Shown in pieces: positions 46,590 to 55,696 of a stretch of 64,000 bases of DNA. The translations under genes and the position numbers were made by a program. The stretch covers positions 62,001 to 126,000 of the forward strand of contig NZ_PGTS01000004.1 in the NCBI RefSeq assembly GCF_002844235.1. Direction: 5' to 3'. The first letter of the stretch is position 1, and each line of letters starts with the position of its first letter. The notes below the pieces were generated by a model. That model was not told where the DNA came from, made no database searches, and saw only the letters and a list, made by a program, of their open reading frames with translations. The DNA is from Thalassospira povalilytica (GTDB lineage Bacteria > Pseudomonadota > Alphaproteobacteria > Rhodospirillales > Thalassospiraceae).

Positions 46590-48017
46590 ATGGACACAAA
46601 GATGCTGATCGGCAGCAGCCTTGAAACGGGCGTCGAAGCCGAAGAAAACATCATCAATCCCAAAACCGGCGAAACCATCATGATGCTGCCCGAAGCATCG
46701 ATGGAACAGATCGACCGGGCCGTAAATGCCGCCGAACATGCATTCCAGTCATGGTCCCGTACCACACCGGCGGAACGGTCGAATTACCTTCTGAAAATTG
46801 CCGACCGGATCGAGGCCGAGGCCGAAGAATTCGTCAAACTGGAATCGCTTAACTGTGGCAAACCGATCAATGCGGTGCGCGATGACGAAATCCCCGCCAT
46901 TGTCGATTGCTATCGTTTCTTTGCCGGTGCCGTGCGCTGCATGCAAGGATCGCTTGCCGGTGAATATATGCCCGGTCATACATCAATGATCCGTCGCGAT
47001 CCGATCGGGGTTGTGGGTTCCATCGCGCCGTGGAACTATCCGATGATGATGATGGCCTGGAAACTGGCCCCCGCCATTGCCGGGGGCAACACCGTTGTCT
47101 TCAAACCGTCTGAACAAACTCCGCTGACAGCCCTTAAGCTTGCGACCATTCTGGCCGATATCCTGCCCGAAGGTGTCGTCAACATCGTTCTGGGCCGTGG
47201 GGCAACGGTTGGCAATGCCCTGATCAACCATCCCAAGGTCGATATGGTTTCGATCACCGGCGATGTCGCGACCGGCAAAAAGGTCCTTCAGGCCGCCGCC
47301 AAATCGGTCAAGCGCACCCATCTTGAACTCGGTGGCAAGGCGCCGGTGATTGTATTTGATGACGCGGATGTCGATGCCGTGGTCGAAGGCCTTCGCGCCT
47401 TCAGCTACTATAACGCCGGGCAGGATTGCACAGCGGCATGTCGCATCTATGCCGGTCCGAAAATCCATGACAAGCTGGTGGCGGATCTTTCATCGGCGGT
47501 TTCAAGCATTGCTTATGCCCGTCCCGATGATGCTGAAAACGAAATCGGCCCGCTGATTTCCGAACGCCAGCGCGACCGGGTGGCGAGCTTTGTCGCCCGC
47601 GCATCGGAACAAAAGCACATCGAAATTACCACCGGCGGCAAACTGCATGACGGGCCGGGCTTCTTCTATCAGCCGACCGTGATTGCAGGTGCCCTGCAAA
47701 GTGACGAGATCGTCCGCCGCGAGGTCTTTGGCCCCGTGGCATCCATCACCCGCTTTACCGATGTTGACGAGGCCGTCGCATGGGCCAATGATTCCGATTA
47801 CGGTCTGGCATCATCGATCTGGACCAAGGATATCTCGCGCGCCATGCAAACAAGTGCGCGGCTGCGGTATGGCTGTACCTGGATCAACACCCACTTCATG
47901 CTGGTCAATGAAATGCCCCATGGTGGTTTGAAACAGTCCGGCTATGGCAAGGACATGTCACATTACGCACTCGAAGATTACACCGCTGCCCGTCACATCA
48001 TGATCGCGCACGGCTAA
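46590..48017 (+). CDS. patD: Gamma-aminobutyraldehyde dehydrogenase (PatD/YdcW-like)
   Basis: A 475-residue NAD-dependent aldehyde dehydrogenase. The catalytic glutamate is in LELGGKAPV (about residue 250) and the catalytic cysteine in [11 protein letters not shown] (about 285); the structural loop motif SEQTPLTAL is near residue 175. Placement behind a YdcSTUV-like polyamine importer is the arrangement of E. coli ydcSTUVW, where the enzyme oxidises 4-aminobutanal from putrescine to GABA. That substrate is therefore inferred. GGGAGAG precedes the ATG, and a terminator follows. Confidence 0.88.
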   Translation: MDTKMLIGSSLETGVEAEENIINPKTGETIMMLPEASMEQIDRAVNAAEHAFQSWSRTTPAERSNYLLKIADRIEAEAEEFVKLESLNCGKPINAVRDDEIPAIVDCYRFFAGAVRCMQGSLAGEYMPGHTSMIRRDPIGVVGSIAPWNYPMMMMAWKLAPAIAGGNTVVFKPSEQTPLTALKLATILADILPEGVVNIVLGRGATVGNALINHPKVDMVSITGDVATGKKVLQAAAKSVKRTHLELGGKAPVIVFDDADVDAVVEGLRAFSYYNAGQDCTAACRIYAGPKIHDKLVADLSSAVSSIAYARPDDAENEIGPLISERQRDRVASFVARASEQKHIEITTGGKLHDGPGFFYQPTVIAGALQSDEIVRREVFGPVASITRFTDVDEAVAWANDSDYGLASSIWTKDISRAMQTSARLRYGCTWINTHFMLVNEMPHGGLKQSGYGKDMSHYALEDYTAARHIMIAHG

Positions 48018-48040
48018 GCTAAAAAAACCAATCATCAGAC

Positions 48041-48071
48041 AAAAGGGCAGCCCGGAAAGCTGCCCTTTTTT
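48041..48071 (+). terminator. Terminator of the polyamine operon
   Basis: AAAAGGGCAGC (48041-48051) and GCTGCCCTTTT (48059-48069) form a stem of 7 GC-rich and 4 A-T pairs with a 7-base loop, ending in TTTTTT. The A-run on the left lets it also serve the convergent amidohydrolase gene. Confidence 0.9.
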
Positions 48072-48083
48072 CATTTGTATGAT

Positions 48084-49304
48084 TTATGGGTGAAACAGCC
48101 TGGCGGCAGGATGTTCGAACGTGACCCGCCCGTCTTTCATGCCCAACACGGGACGGCTGATTTCGGAAACCACCTGGGCGCGACTTTGGGCGGGCAGGAT
48201 GATGAAGCTTGCAGTTTCGCCCACCGCAATCCGGTTTGATCTGCCCAGAAGTTTGGCCGGGGCATCGGCGATCATGGCAAAGCAGTTTTCAAGTTCGGCT
48301 TCTGTCGAAAGCTGACTGACATTGGCATAAAGGTTCGCCATGCGTGACAGTGAACAATCCCCATAAGGCGTAAACGGATTAAGCACATTGTTGGTCGCAA
48401 TCGTGCAGCAAACCCCGTGCGCGGCCAACTTGTGTGCCGGGGCGACACCCCGCGGTACACTATGATCATGATCGCGCCCGGTCAGGAAAAGATCGGTTGC
48501 CGGAAGCACGGTTAATCCGATCCCGGCATCGCGCATAATCGCAATCGTGTCTTCAAGTTGCGGTTTGGGCAGGACCGACAGTTTGGTGACATGGCCAATC
48601 ATCACCCGCCCCTGCCAGCCAAAGGCAATCGATTGGCGGGCCACTTCATCAAGATGACGCCATGAACCGTCCAGATCAAAATCCAGATGGAAATCAAGAT
48701 CGACATCATATTCCTGCGCCATTTCAAACAGGCGCAGGATCTGACCGTCGGGATCGGTATCCATATATGGGCAGCCCCCCAAAAGGTCCGCGCCGTTTTC
48801 AAGGGCCTCGCGCAGCAATTCCTCGGTCCCCGGATAATTCAGCAACCCTTCCTGCGGGAACACGCAAATCTCGATATCCATCGCCCATGCGTAATCGACC
48901 TTAAGCCGTTTGATCGCGTTAAAACCCGCAAGCCCGATGCCCGGATCAATTTCCACATGGGTGCGAATGGCGTTGGTGCCCTGGGTGATTGCCTTTTCAA
49001 TTACCTTGGCCCCGCGTGCATAGACGTCATCTTCGGTAAAGCCGCTTTTGGCATTGGCAACCGCACTGATCGCACCGGCAAGTGTGCCGGTTTCATTCTT
49101 GGCACGATCCAGAATGCAGGCCTTATCCAGATGCAGATGGCTTTCAACAAAGCCCGCCGTCACCAATTGCCCGGCCGCATCAAAAACCGGTCCATCCCCG
49201 GTGATCGATTGAGCGATTTCAACGATTTTGCCGTCGGCAATCCCAAGATCAAGAAGGGTGTTTTCGCCATGCAGACAGGCATTCTTTACCAGATAATCAA
49301 ACAT
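48084..49304 (-). CDS. Cytosine deaminase-like amidohydrolase
   Basis: A 406-residue metal-dependent hydrolase of the amidohydrolase superfamily, cytosine deaminase/AtzC-like branch. Metal-site motifs: VESHLHLDK (about residue 54), DFHLDFD (about 207) and MIGHVTKLS (about 240). The position of the usual metal-bound or catalytic aspartate reads TNNVLNPFTPYGD, with Asn in its place; this variant seems common in ABC-linked homologues. It removes an amine or hydrolyses a C-N bond in a ring or amide. The gene overlaps the fused ABC transporter gene by 8 bases, so it likely processes the imported compound. Confidence 0.82.
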   Translation of the reverse strand: MFDYLVKNACLHGENTLLDLGIADGKIVEIAQSITGDGPVFDAAGQLVTAGFVESHLHLDKACILDRAKNETGTLAGAISAVANAKSGFTEDDVYARGAKVIEKAITQGTNAIRTHVEIDPGIGLAGFNAIKRLKVDYAWAMDIEICVFPQEGLLNYPGTEELLREALENGADLLGGCPYMDTDPDGQILRLFEMAQEYDVDLDFHLDFDLDGSWRHLDEVARQSIAFGWQGRVMIGHVTKLSVLPKPQLEDTIAIMRDAGIGLTVLPATDLFLTGRDHDHSVPRGVAPAHKLAAHGVCCTIATNNVLNPFTPYGDCSLSRMANLYANVSQLSTEAELENCFAMIADAPAKLLGRSNRIAVGETASFIILPAQSRAQVVSEISRPVLGMKDGRVTFEHPAARLFHP

Positions 49305-51861
49305 CTCCTACCGCCACCTTTTCTTGATTTTTATCGCCCTGTTCACTGCCGCCCAGATAGGCGGCAATCAGGCGTTCATCCTGACGCAAATCCGATGCAG
49401 GCCCCTCGGCCACTACCTGTCCCTGTTCAAGGACATAGGCATAATCGGCCACCGAAAGCGCCATGGTCGCCATCTGATCGACCAGAAGAATGGTCACGCC
49501 ATCATCGCGAAGCTCGCCCAGAATGGCATAAAGTTCTTCGACCATCGCCGGTGCCAGACCAAGGGACGGTTCATCAAGCAAAAGCGCCTTTGGCTTGGCG
49601 ACCAGACCGCGCGCAATCGCCATCATTTGCTGTTCACCACCCGACAGCAACCCTGCCGGACTGTTGATGCGGTCACGCAACCGCGGGAAGCGTTTCAGGA
49701 TGGCTTCAAGTTCATCAGCGCTGACGGGTTTCGGTTGTTTATAGGCCCCCAGTTCGATGTTTTCGCGCACCGTCAGTTCGGGGAAAACCTGACGCCCTTC
49801 GGGCACAAGGATCAATCCCTGTTCAACGATCTGATGCGGGGCAAGGGCATGGATATATTCGTTATTAAGAACAATCTGCCCCTTTACCGGACGCAACAGA
49901 CCCGCAAGGGCGGTCAGGAAGGTCGACTTGCCCGCACCATTGGCGCCAAGCAGCGCGACCATTTCGCCCTGACGGACCTTGATATCAACCGATTGCAGAA
50001 CCGGGGCCGCCCCATATCCCGCGGTCAGACGCAGGGTTTCAATCACCGGGGAATCCCCGGCTTCGAACGGAATGGGTCTTGGACGGGCCTTCATTTTTCC
50101 ATCGCCAAGATAGGCAGCAATGACTTGCGGGTTGCTTTGCACTGCCTGCGGGCTTCCGAAAATGATCGGGGTTCCGGCATCCACCGCCAAAATCTGATCG
50201 GAAATGCCCATGACCATTTCCATGTCATGTTCGACCAGAACAACCGTAATCCCGGCATCGGCCAGTTGGCGCAGCAGTTTGGAAAGTGCGACCTTATCGG
50301 CATGCATCAATCCGGCGGCCGGTTCATCAAGCAGAAGAACACCGGGCCTGGTCGCAAGTGACCGGGCAATTTCGACAAGACGGCGATCCACATGCGGCAA
50401 ATCACCGGCACAGGCATCGATATCGCCCTGATAGCCGCAAAATGCCAAAAGTCCGGCGGCATGGTTGCGGTTGTCATCTGATGCAATCGCGCTGAACGGC
50501 TTGCCAAAACGACCAACCGGAAGACCGGCAATGACATTATCGACAACCGACATATTTTCAAAAAGCCGGGTTGCCTGATAGGTGCGCGCAATCCCGTTGC
50601 GGGCTGCAAAGTCGGTCGGTTTCCCGGCAATGTCCTGATCACCAATGCGAACCGCACCCTCGGTCGGTTTGTAGAACCCGCTGATGATGTTCAAAAGCGT
50701 GGTCTTGCCCGCCCCGTTCGGACCAATGATCGACGTAACCTGCCCCGGCTTGGCGGTGAAGGATACGGAATTGACCGCCTTCACCCCGCCAAAGGCAATC
50801 GAGATATCATCAACCACCAACCCGTCTGACTTGGCATAGGCTTTAAGCCCTGCCTCGATCTCGGCCGCCGGGGTGGCATTGACCATACGTTTTTTAAGCG
50901 GGATGAACCGTTCGATCACCCCGACAATACCGCGCGGCGCGATCAACAGAACCACAATCAGAAGTGCGCCAAAAATCAGCAAGCGATATTCGGCAAAATC
51001 GGCCAGCATTTCGGGCAGCATCACCGAAACCGTGGCGCCGACCAGTGGCCCCAGAACCGTACCGGCCCCGCCCAGAATGACCGCAAACAAATACAGGATC
51101 GACTGGCTTAGCGGGAAGTTGCTGGGTGCAATAAACATCATAAGCGGCGCAAACAGCGCCCCGGCAAGACCCGCCATCGCCGCCGCAATGGCAAAGCCGG
51201 TCGCCTTGACGACAAAGGCATTATAGCCCAGCGAACTGGCCGCAATTTCGGCATCGCGCATCGATGTCATCGCCATGCCCCAGCCACTTGTCGCCAGACG
51301 ACGGAATGCCAGCAACGCGACCCCGCCCAGAATAACGCACAGCATTACAAGATCGGTTTCGCTTAGCATATAGCCAAACAGTTCGGGCATCGGGAAGCCC
51401 ATCAATCCGTTCTGCCCACCGGTCAGGGCACGCCATTCAATCGCGCCATGTTCGACAATAAAGGCAAAGGCAATGGTCACCATGGCAAGAAACGGCCCCG
51501 CCATTCGCACCGCCGAAAGAGCCAGCAAACACCCGGCAAACCCGGCAATCACCGATGACGCCAAAAGCGACAGCCAGAAATTCAAGCCAGCCAACGTCAG
51601 GATCGCACTGGCATAGGCCCCGATGGCAAAGAACCCGACCTGCCCCAGTGACACCAGACCGGTCAAACCATAAAGAACGTTCAGCCCGACACAGAGAATG
51701 GTTGTGATCGCCACAAGGCCGATGATGAACTGGGTATAGCCACCGGTGATTGAAACGCCGATCAAACCGCCAAGCACAGCAAGGATGATCGCAGCATCAA
51801 GAGCAACAGGCTTGTTCAGTTTGGGCATCGGGTTTTTAAATTTCATATCGCGTTTCATCAT
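49297..51861 (-). CDS. Fused branched-chain-type ABC transporter: LivM permease + LivG ATPase + LivF ATPase
   Basis: One 854-residue protein holds three subunits that are usually separate. Residues ~1-325 are a LivM-type permease with about ten helices (GLNVLYGLTGLVSLGQVGFF near 60). Residues ~345-590 are a LivG-type ATPase with Walker A GPNGAGKTT (380-388) and Walker B LLLDEP, but the signature reads LPHVDRR instead of LSYGQ. Residues ~600-835 are a LivF-type ATPase with Walker A GANGAGKST (639-647) and a normal LSGGEQQ. No stop codon or frameshift separates them. The start overlaps the livH stop (TGATG). Substrate unknown. Confidence 0.92.
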   Translation of the reverse strand: MMKRDMKFKNPMPKLNKPVALDAAIILAVLGGLIGVSITGGYTQFIIGLVAITTILCVGLNVLYGLTGLVSLGQVGFFAIGAYASAILTLAGLNFWLSLLASSVIAGFAGCLLALSAVRMAGPFLAMVTIAFAFIVEHGAIEWRALTGGQNGLMGFPMPELFGYMLSETDLVMLCVILGGVALLAFRRLATSGWGMAMTSMRDAEIAASSLGYNAFVVKATGFAIAAAMAGLAGALFAPLMMFIAPSNFPLSQSILYLFAVILGGAGTVLGPLVGATVSVMLPEMLADFAEYRLLIFGALLIVVLLIAPRGIVGVIERFIPLKKRMVNATPAAEIEAGLKAYAKSDGLVVDDISIAFGGVKAVNSVSFTAKPGQVTSIIGPNGAGKTTLLNIISGFYKPTEGAVRIGDQDIAGKPTDFAARNGIARTYQATRLFENMSVVDNVIAGLPVGRFGKPFSAIASDDNRNHAAGLLAFCGYQGDIDACAGDLPHVDRRLVEIARSLATRPGVLLLDEPAAGLMHADKVALSKLLRQLADAGITVVLVEHDMEMVMGISDQILAVDAGTPIIFGSPQAVQSNPQVIAAYLGDGKMKARPRPIPFEAGDSPVIETLRLTAGYGAAPVLQSVDIKVRQGEMVALLGANGAGKSTFLTALAGLLRPVKGQIVLNNEYIHALAPHQIVEQGLILVPEGRQVFPELTVRENIELGAYKQPKPVSADELEAILKRFPRLRDRINSPAGLLSGGEQQMMAIARGLVAKPKALLLDEPSLGLAPAMVEELYAILGELRDDGVTILLVDQMATMALSVADYAYVLEQGQVVAEGPASDLRQDERLIAAYLGGSEQGDKNQEKVAVGDV

Positions 51862-52736
51862 CAGACCTTCTTGATCGCTGCACGACCAAACAGGCCGCTT
51901 GGTTTGATGGTCAGAACCGCGATCACAAGCGCGAACACGACGATGAAGGTATAAGACGATCCGAGATAGGTGGTCACAGCGGCTTCGACCAGGCCATAGA
52001 TAAAGCCTGCCAACATGACGCTATAGGCCGATGTCATGCCGCCCAGAATGGCAACGGCAAAGGCCTTAAGCCCGAACAAAGTGCCCATGTCCGAATGCAC
52101 CGAAAATAGCGGCGCGATCAGAAGCCCGGCACAACCGGCAAGCATCGATGAAATGGCAAAGGAACCCGTGACCATCACGGTGGTATTGATCCCCATCAGC
52201 TTGGCGGCCTGAAGGTTTTGCACCACCGCCAAAAGCGCGCGGCCCTGCCGGGTATGGCGGAACAGGGCATGAAGGGCCAAGGCCACACCGATGGCGGCAA
52301 TCGGGATCAGGATTTGTTGCGGATAAACACCCGTCCCAAAGATATTCCAGCTTTCACCAACAAGGGCGGATGGCAAAGTGCGCGGTTCATTGCCAAAGGT
52401 AAAAAGCACCGCGTTATCAAGCAAAATACCGCCGGCGACCGTCGCCATCAGCCAGGCTTCGGAATTGCGAATGGCAAAGGGACGCACAAGGAAAAACTCG
52501 ACCAGAATACCGCCAAGCCCGCAGCACAGAATGGCAAGCGGATAACCGACAATGACAGGCAAGCCATATTGTTCACAGAAAACAAAGCCCAATACCGCAC
52601 CCAGCATCACCATTGATCCTTGGGCGAAATTGACCTTTGAGGACACCGAATAGGTGATTTGAAAACCAAGTGCGATCAGTCCGTACATACTGCCCAGACC
52701 GATCCCGGTAATCAGGGCTGCGATTAATAATGTCAT
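51861..52736 (-). CDS. livH: Branched-chain-type ABC permease (LivH family)
   Basis: A 291-residue membrane protein with about eight helices and the LivH pattern (ISSMLAGCAGLLIAPLF, then FGLKAFAVAILGGM near residue 225). It pairs with the LivM part of the fused protein, whose start codon overlaps this stop by one base. It follows the binding-protein gene after 105 bases that contain a stem-loop. The symbol names the family; the transported compound need not be a branched-chain amino acid. Confidence 0.88.
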   Translation of the reverse strand: MTLLIAALITGIGLGSMYGLIALGFQITYSVSSKVNFAQGSMVMLGAVLGFVFCEQYGLPVIVGYPLAILCCGLGGILVEFFLVRPFAIRNSEAWLMATVAGGILLDNAVLFTFGNEPRTLPSALVGESWNIFGTGVYPQQILIPIAAIGVALALHALFRHTRQGRALLAVVQNLQAAKLMGINTTVMVTGSFAISSMLAGCAGLLIAPLFSVHSDMGTLFGLKAFAVAILGGMTSAYSVMLAGFIYGLVEAAVTTYLGSSYTFIVVFALVIAVLTIKPSGLFGRAAIKKV

Positions 52737-52792
52737 TGCCAGTCGCCTGTTATGTCACGCACCAGAAGTGCATCATTCAAAAAGGAATAAAG

Positions 52793-52829
52793 CCCTGTGC
52801 GATGCAGGATGGGTCCGCCGCGCACAGGG
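52793..52829 (-). other. Stem-loop after the Liv-type binding-protein gene
   Basis: CCCTGTGCG (52793-52801) and CGCACAGGG (52821-52829) form a perfect 9-base stem with a 19-base loop. On the minus strand it starts 12 bases after the binding-protein stop and lies before livH. No T-run follows. Confidence 0.65.
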
Positions 52830-52841
52830 GTAAAAAGCGGC

Positions 52842-54029
52842 TTATTTAATCGGAATGATTTCGCCTTCGACGAAATGCGCGAAGGTGTAATCTTCCGGAC
52901 CAAGCGCGTCCTGGTCATCCGGGGTGAACGGCTTGTCATAGGTTTTGATCATGCCTTCGACACCCGAAATCTCGTACATCGCTTCGCGGATGGCCGGACC
53001 GTCGGTCGAACCGGCCTTTTCGATGGCCGCTGCAATCAAAAGGGTCGCGTCATAGGCATTGGCAATACCGGTTGCCGGGGTCACATCGGCAAGGGTTTTG
53101 ATTTCCGGGAATTTTTCCTGAAGCTTGACGAACATCGGGCTGGTTGCATCGGTAAACAAATAGGTCTGGATGAAATGGACCTTCTCGCCGGATTTGCCTG
53201 CCAGTTCGGTAAAGCGACCACCAGCCGGGCCCCAATGCGAGGAAATCGGCACATCCCAACCCATACGATCAAGCGACTTGATCACCTGTGCGGTCGGGGC
53301 AACGTTGGCAACCACGAACAGGGAGTCAGCACCATTTTCCTTAAGGCGGGTCAACTGCGGGACAACATCGACGTCATTTGATTCAAACTTTTCGATCCCG
53401 GCATGGGTCATGCCACGTTTTTCCAGCGCCTTGAGCAAGCCCTTCTCGTTGGACTCCCCCCACGGGTTGTTGATCAGGATCATGCCCGGTTTTTTGGCAC
53501 CGTAATTTGCAATCAGATATTCGGTGATTGCTTCGTCGACATATTCATCAACGGCCGAAACGCGGAACACATAGTTTTCTTCGGCACCGTTTTTGGTGAT
53601 GCCGGTGCCAGCAGCCCAAGGGCCGATGAACGGAATTTTCTGCTGATTGGCATACGGGACAATGGCAAAGGATACCGGCGTATCAAGACCGCCAATGATC
53701 GCAGCAACGCCTTCGCGCTGTGCCAGTTCACGGGCCGCGACCAGACCTTTGCCCGGGTTGCTTTCATCGTCGCGCGATACAAGTTCAAGCGGCTTGCCAA
53801 GAACGCCGCCCTCGGCATTGATCTTGTCAATCGCAAGAGTAATGCCGCGCGTGATTGCTTCGCCGGATTTGGCCGACTGGCCACTCAGCGCAGCAACAAG
53901 GCCAAGCTTCACGGTGTCTTCGGCACGGGCGTTATGGATGGGCAAGGTGGCAGCGAACATCATCGCAGCAGCGGCCCCCAAAAGGGCGGCACGGCGCGTC
54001 AGTTTCGGAATAGGCGAAGAAATAGGCAT
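52842..54029 (-). CDS. Liv-type ABC solute-binding protein (Tat-like signal)
   Basis: A 395-residue binding protein of the Leu/Ile/Val/amide class. N-terminal signal with a twin arginine (LTRRAALLGAAAAMMFAAT, ending NARAED near residue 37). The mature start VKLGLVAALSGQSAKSGEA is the classical type 1 pattern, and a second lobe follows from about residue 160. First gene of the operon with livH, the fused transporter and the amidohydrolase. I chose the ATG at 54029, which has GGGAG upstream. Ligand unknown; amides, urea-like or gamma-glutamyl compounds are possible. Confidence 0.9.
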   Translation of the reverse strand: MPISSPIPKLTRRAALLGAAAAMMFAATLPIHNARAEDTVKLGLVAALSGQSAKSGEAITRGITLAIDKINAEGGVLGKPLELVSRDDESNPGKGLVAARELAQREGVAAIIGGLDTPVSFAIVPYANQQKIPFIGPWAAGTGITKNGAEENYVFRVSAVDEYVDEAITEYLIANYGAKKPGMILINNPWGESNEKGLLKALEKRGMTHAGIEKFESNDVDVVPQLTRLKENGADSLFVVANVAPTAQVIKSLDRMGWDVPISSHWGPAGGRFTELAGKSGEKVHFIQTYLFTDATSPMFVKLQEKFPEIKTLADVTPATGIANAYDATLLIAAAIEKAGSTDGPAIREAMYEISGVEGMIKTYDKPFTPDDQDALGPEDYTFAHFVEGEIIPIK

Positions 54030-54214
54030 GTGAGACTCCCTGATTATGTGACTTTCGTATTCCGGTCGCATTCGGTCGTCGCAGTTTCACGATACGCGCC
54101 GAACAACCACCGCACTGCAGCAAGGCCCGTGCCAAGAATAAGAATTGATAAGTTTCAGATACTTACGGGAATACAGGTCAATTAACGAAGCGCATTTGCC
54201 TCATGTATACGCAA

Positions 54215-54250
54215 ATTGCATGCAATTATTGCATAAAATTAGTGCATGCA
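54215..54250. promoter_or_regulatory. Palindromic operator region between the Liv operon and snoaL-like gene
   Basis: A perfect 12-base palindrome, ATTGCATGCAAT (54215-54226), and a second TGCATGCA (54243-54250) lie 28 bases apart start to start in the divergent control region. The identical 12-mer stands beside the GntR regulator at 55615-55626, so both are probably sites for that protein. A TGTATAC lies just upstream at 54203-54209. Confidence 0.7.
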
Positions 54251-54310
54251 AATTTTCTGCCTGCGTATTATGCTGATCACAAATCAATTGCAGTGAATGA
54301 GGAATTCCAG

Positions 54311-54736
54311 ATGACCGATCAGACTGCGGTAAATGTGCTTGCTACACTGCCGCCCGAAGCCCGGACCGTGCGCGATTTTCTTGATGCATCCATGAAGCCC
54401 GACCCCGAACTGGCGGCGACTTTCATGTCTGATGATGTCGTCATCACCTTTACCGATGGTCAGAAATACGACCATCCGTCGGGGACCACGGCCTTTAACG
54501 CCGCGCGCTATAAATGGGTGAAAAAGAAGTTCGGCCAGTTTGATGTCGCCAATACCAACGGCCAGACCGTGGTTTACAGCACCGGCTGGCTTTATGGCGA
54601 ATGGCCCGACGGAACGCCGTTTGAAGGCAATCGTTATGTCGACCGTTTCGTGATTGAAAACGGCAAGATCGTCAAAATGGATGTCTGGAATGAAAGTGCC
54701 GAACGCATTCTGGTGCGCAAAGGCATCAAGGCCTGA
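54311..54736 (+). CDS. SnoaL/NTF2-like protein
   Basis: A 141-residue protein with the NTF2-like alpha+beta barrel pattern: helices, then ATFMSDDVVITFTDGQ near residue 38, and the strand VDRFVIENGKIVKMDVWNES near the end. Such small proteins act as ketosteroid isomerase-like or other small-molecule enzymes, or as binding proteins. GAGGAATTCCAG before the ATG. It is divergent from the Liv-type operon and convergent with the GntR gene. It probably belongs to the same catabolic unit; its reaction is unknown. Confidence 0.78.
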   Translation: MTDQTAVNVLATLPPEARTVRDFLDASMKPDPELAATFMSDDVVITFTDGQKYDHPSGTTAFNAARYKWVKKKFGQFDVANTNGQTVVYSTGWLYGEWPDGTPFEGNRYVDRFVIENGKIVKMDVWNESAERILVRKGIKA

Positions 54737-54844
54737 TCCCCGATGCATATCAGGCGATGCGGCGTACCAATCCTTGATCACATTTGCGGAACTGACCGCC
54801 TGTTCTTGCAGGCGGGCGGTTATGTCCGCGCACGTACTGTTGCG

Positions 54845-55558
54845 TTAGGCCCCGCCGTCACGCACCTTTTTGGCATAGGGTTCCAACGCATCCAGATACA
54901 AAAGCGGCCCGCCTTCTTCGGTCGTGAACAATGCACGGTCGGCCACGGCGGTCAGGTGATGCCGCATCAATTTGCGCGCGGTTTCTTCATCCCCGGTTTT
55001 CAGGGCTTCGATGATCTGTCGATGTTCCTGAATGCCGCAATCGGTCGAATGCGGCCTTGCATACAGCGACAGCGTCAAACCACAGCGATATCCGATTTCC
55101 TCGACATAGCGCAGCAAAACCGGGCTTCCCGAAAGCTTGGCCAGCAGGATATGGAACTCGGTGGCAAGCCGGATCGAAATCGGCTCGGACGCATGTTCGG
55201 CGGCGACTTCCTTGGCCAGATGGGCTTCGAGCTCGGCCAGAAGTTCCGGGCTCATATTCTTGATCACCCGGCTGATCACAAGGTCTTCGATCTGGGTGCG
55301 CAATTCAAAAAGATCGCGCGCTTCTTCAAGACTGGGCTTGGCGACCATGGCGCCCTTGTTGCGGCGAAGTTCAACCAGACCTTCGGCAGCAAGTCGTTCA
55401 AGGGATTGACGAATAAGCGTGCGACTGACACCGAAACGTTCGCCAAGGGAATCCTCGGGCAATTTCATGCCGGGCATCAAAACGCGTTCAAGGATTGCCG
55501 AACGCAATGCCGAACTGATCATGTCCGTGCGGTGTTTAACCTTGTCAGATGCCTTCAT
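54845..55558 (-). CDS. GntR-family regulator (FCD type)
   Basis: A protein of about 237 residues: winged helix-turn-helix at about 10-75 (LPEDSLGERFGVSRTLIRQSLERL) and an all-helical FCD effector domain with the usual metal-binding Asp/His residues. The start at 55558 (MKASDK) is chosen; an upstream ATG at 55585 cannot be excluded. It lies between, and is likely to control, the Liv/amidohydrolase operon, the snoaL-like gene and the divergent gamma-glutamyltransferase-like gene, because the same 12-base palindrome occurs at both ends. Confidence 0.87.
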   Translation of the reverse strand: MKASDKVKHRTDMISSALRSAILERVLMPGMKLPEDSLGERFGVSRTLIRQSLERLAAEGLVELRRNKGAMVAKPSLEEARDLFELRTQIEDLVISRVIKNMSPELLAELEAHLAKEVAAEHASEPISIRLATEFHILLAKLSGSPVLLRYVEEIGYRCGLTLSLYARPHSTDCGIQEHRQIIEALKTGDEETARKLMRHHLTAVADRALFTTEEGGPLLYLDALEPYAKKVRDGGA

Positions 55559-55614
55559 GCCTGCCCGCCACGTTTCCCGATGCATACAATAAACTGTTTG
55601 CGTTTGTATAATTG

Positions 55615-55626
55615 ATTGCATGCAAT
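55615..55626. promoter_or_regulatory. Palindromic operator between gntR-type and ggt-like genes
   Basis: ATTGCATGCAAT, identical to the site at 54215-54226. Just upstream are CATACAATA (about 55582-55590) and TTTGTATAA (about 55603-55611), an additional imperfect inverted repeat. The site lies in the divergent promoter region of the regulator and the gamma-glutamyltransferase-like gene. Confidence 0.7.
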
Positions 55627-55696
55627 TTCGCCACAGCTGATCCGAACTTTGCCTGATCCCGCCCCATCATTTGAAATCGCAGAAAGAAATCCGACC

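Noticed and set aside
55559-55621. Longer GntR protein starting at 55621
   Set aside because: The extension would include the 12-base operator and lacks a ribosome site; GntR proteins normally begin a few residues before the helix-turn-helix.
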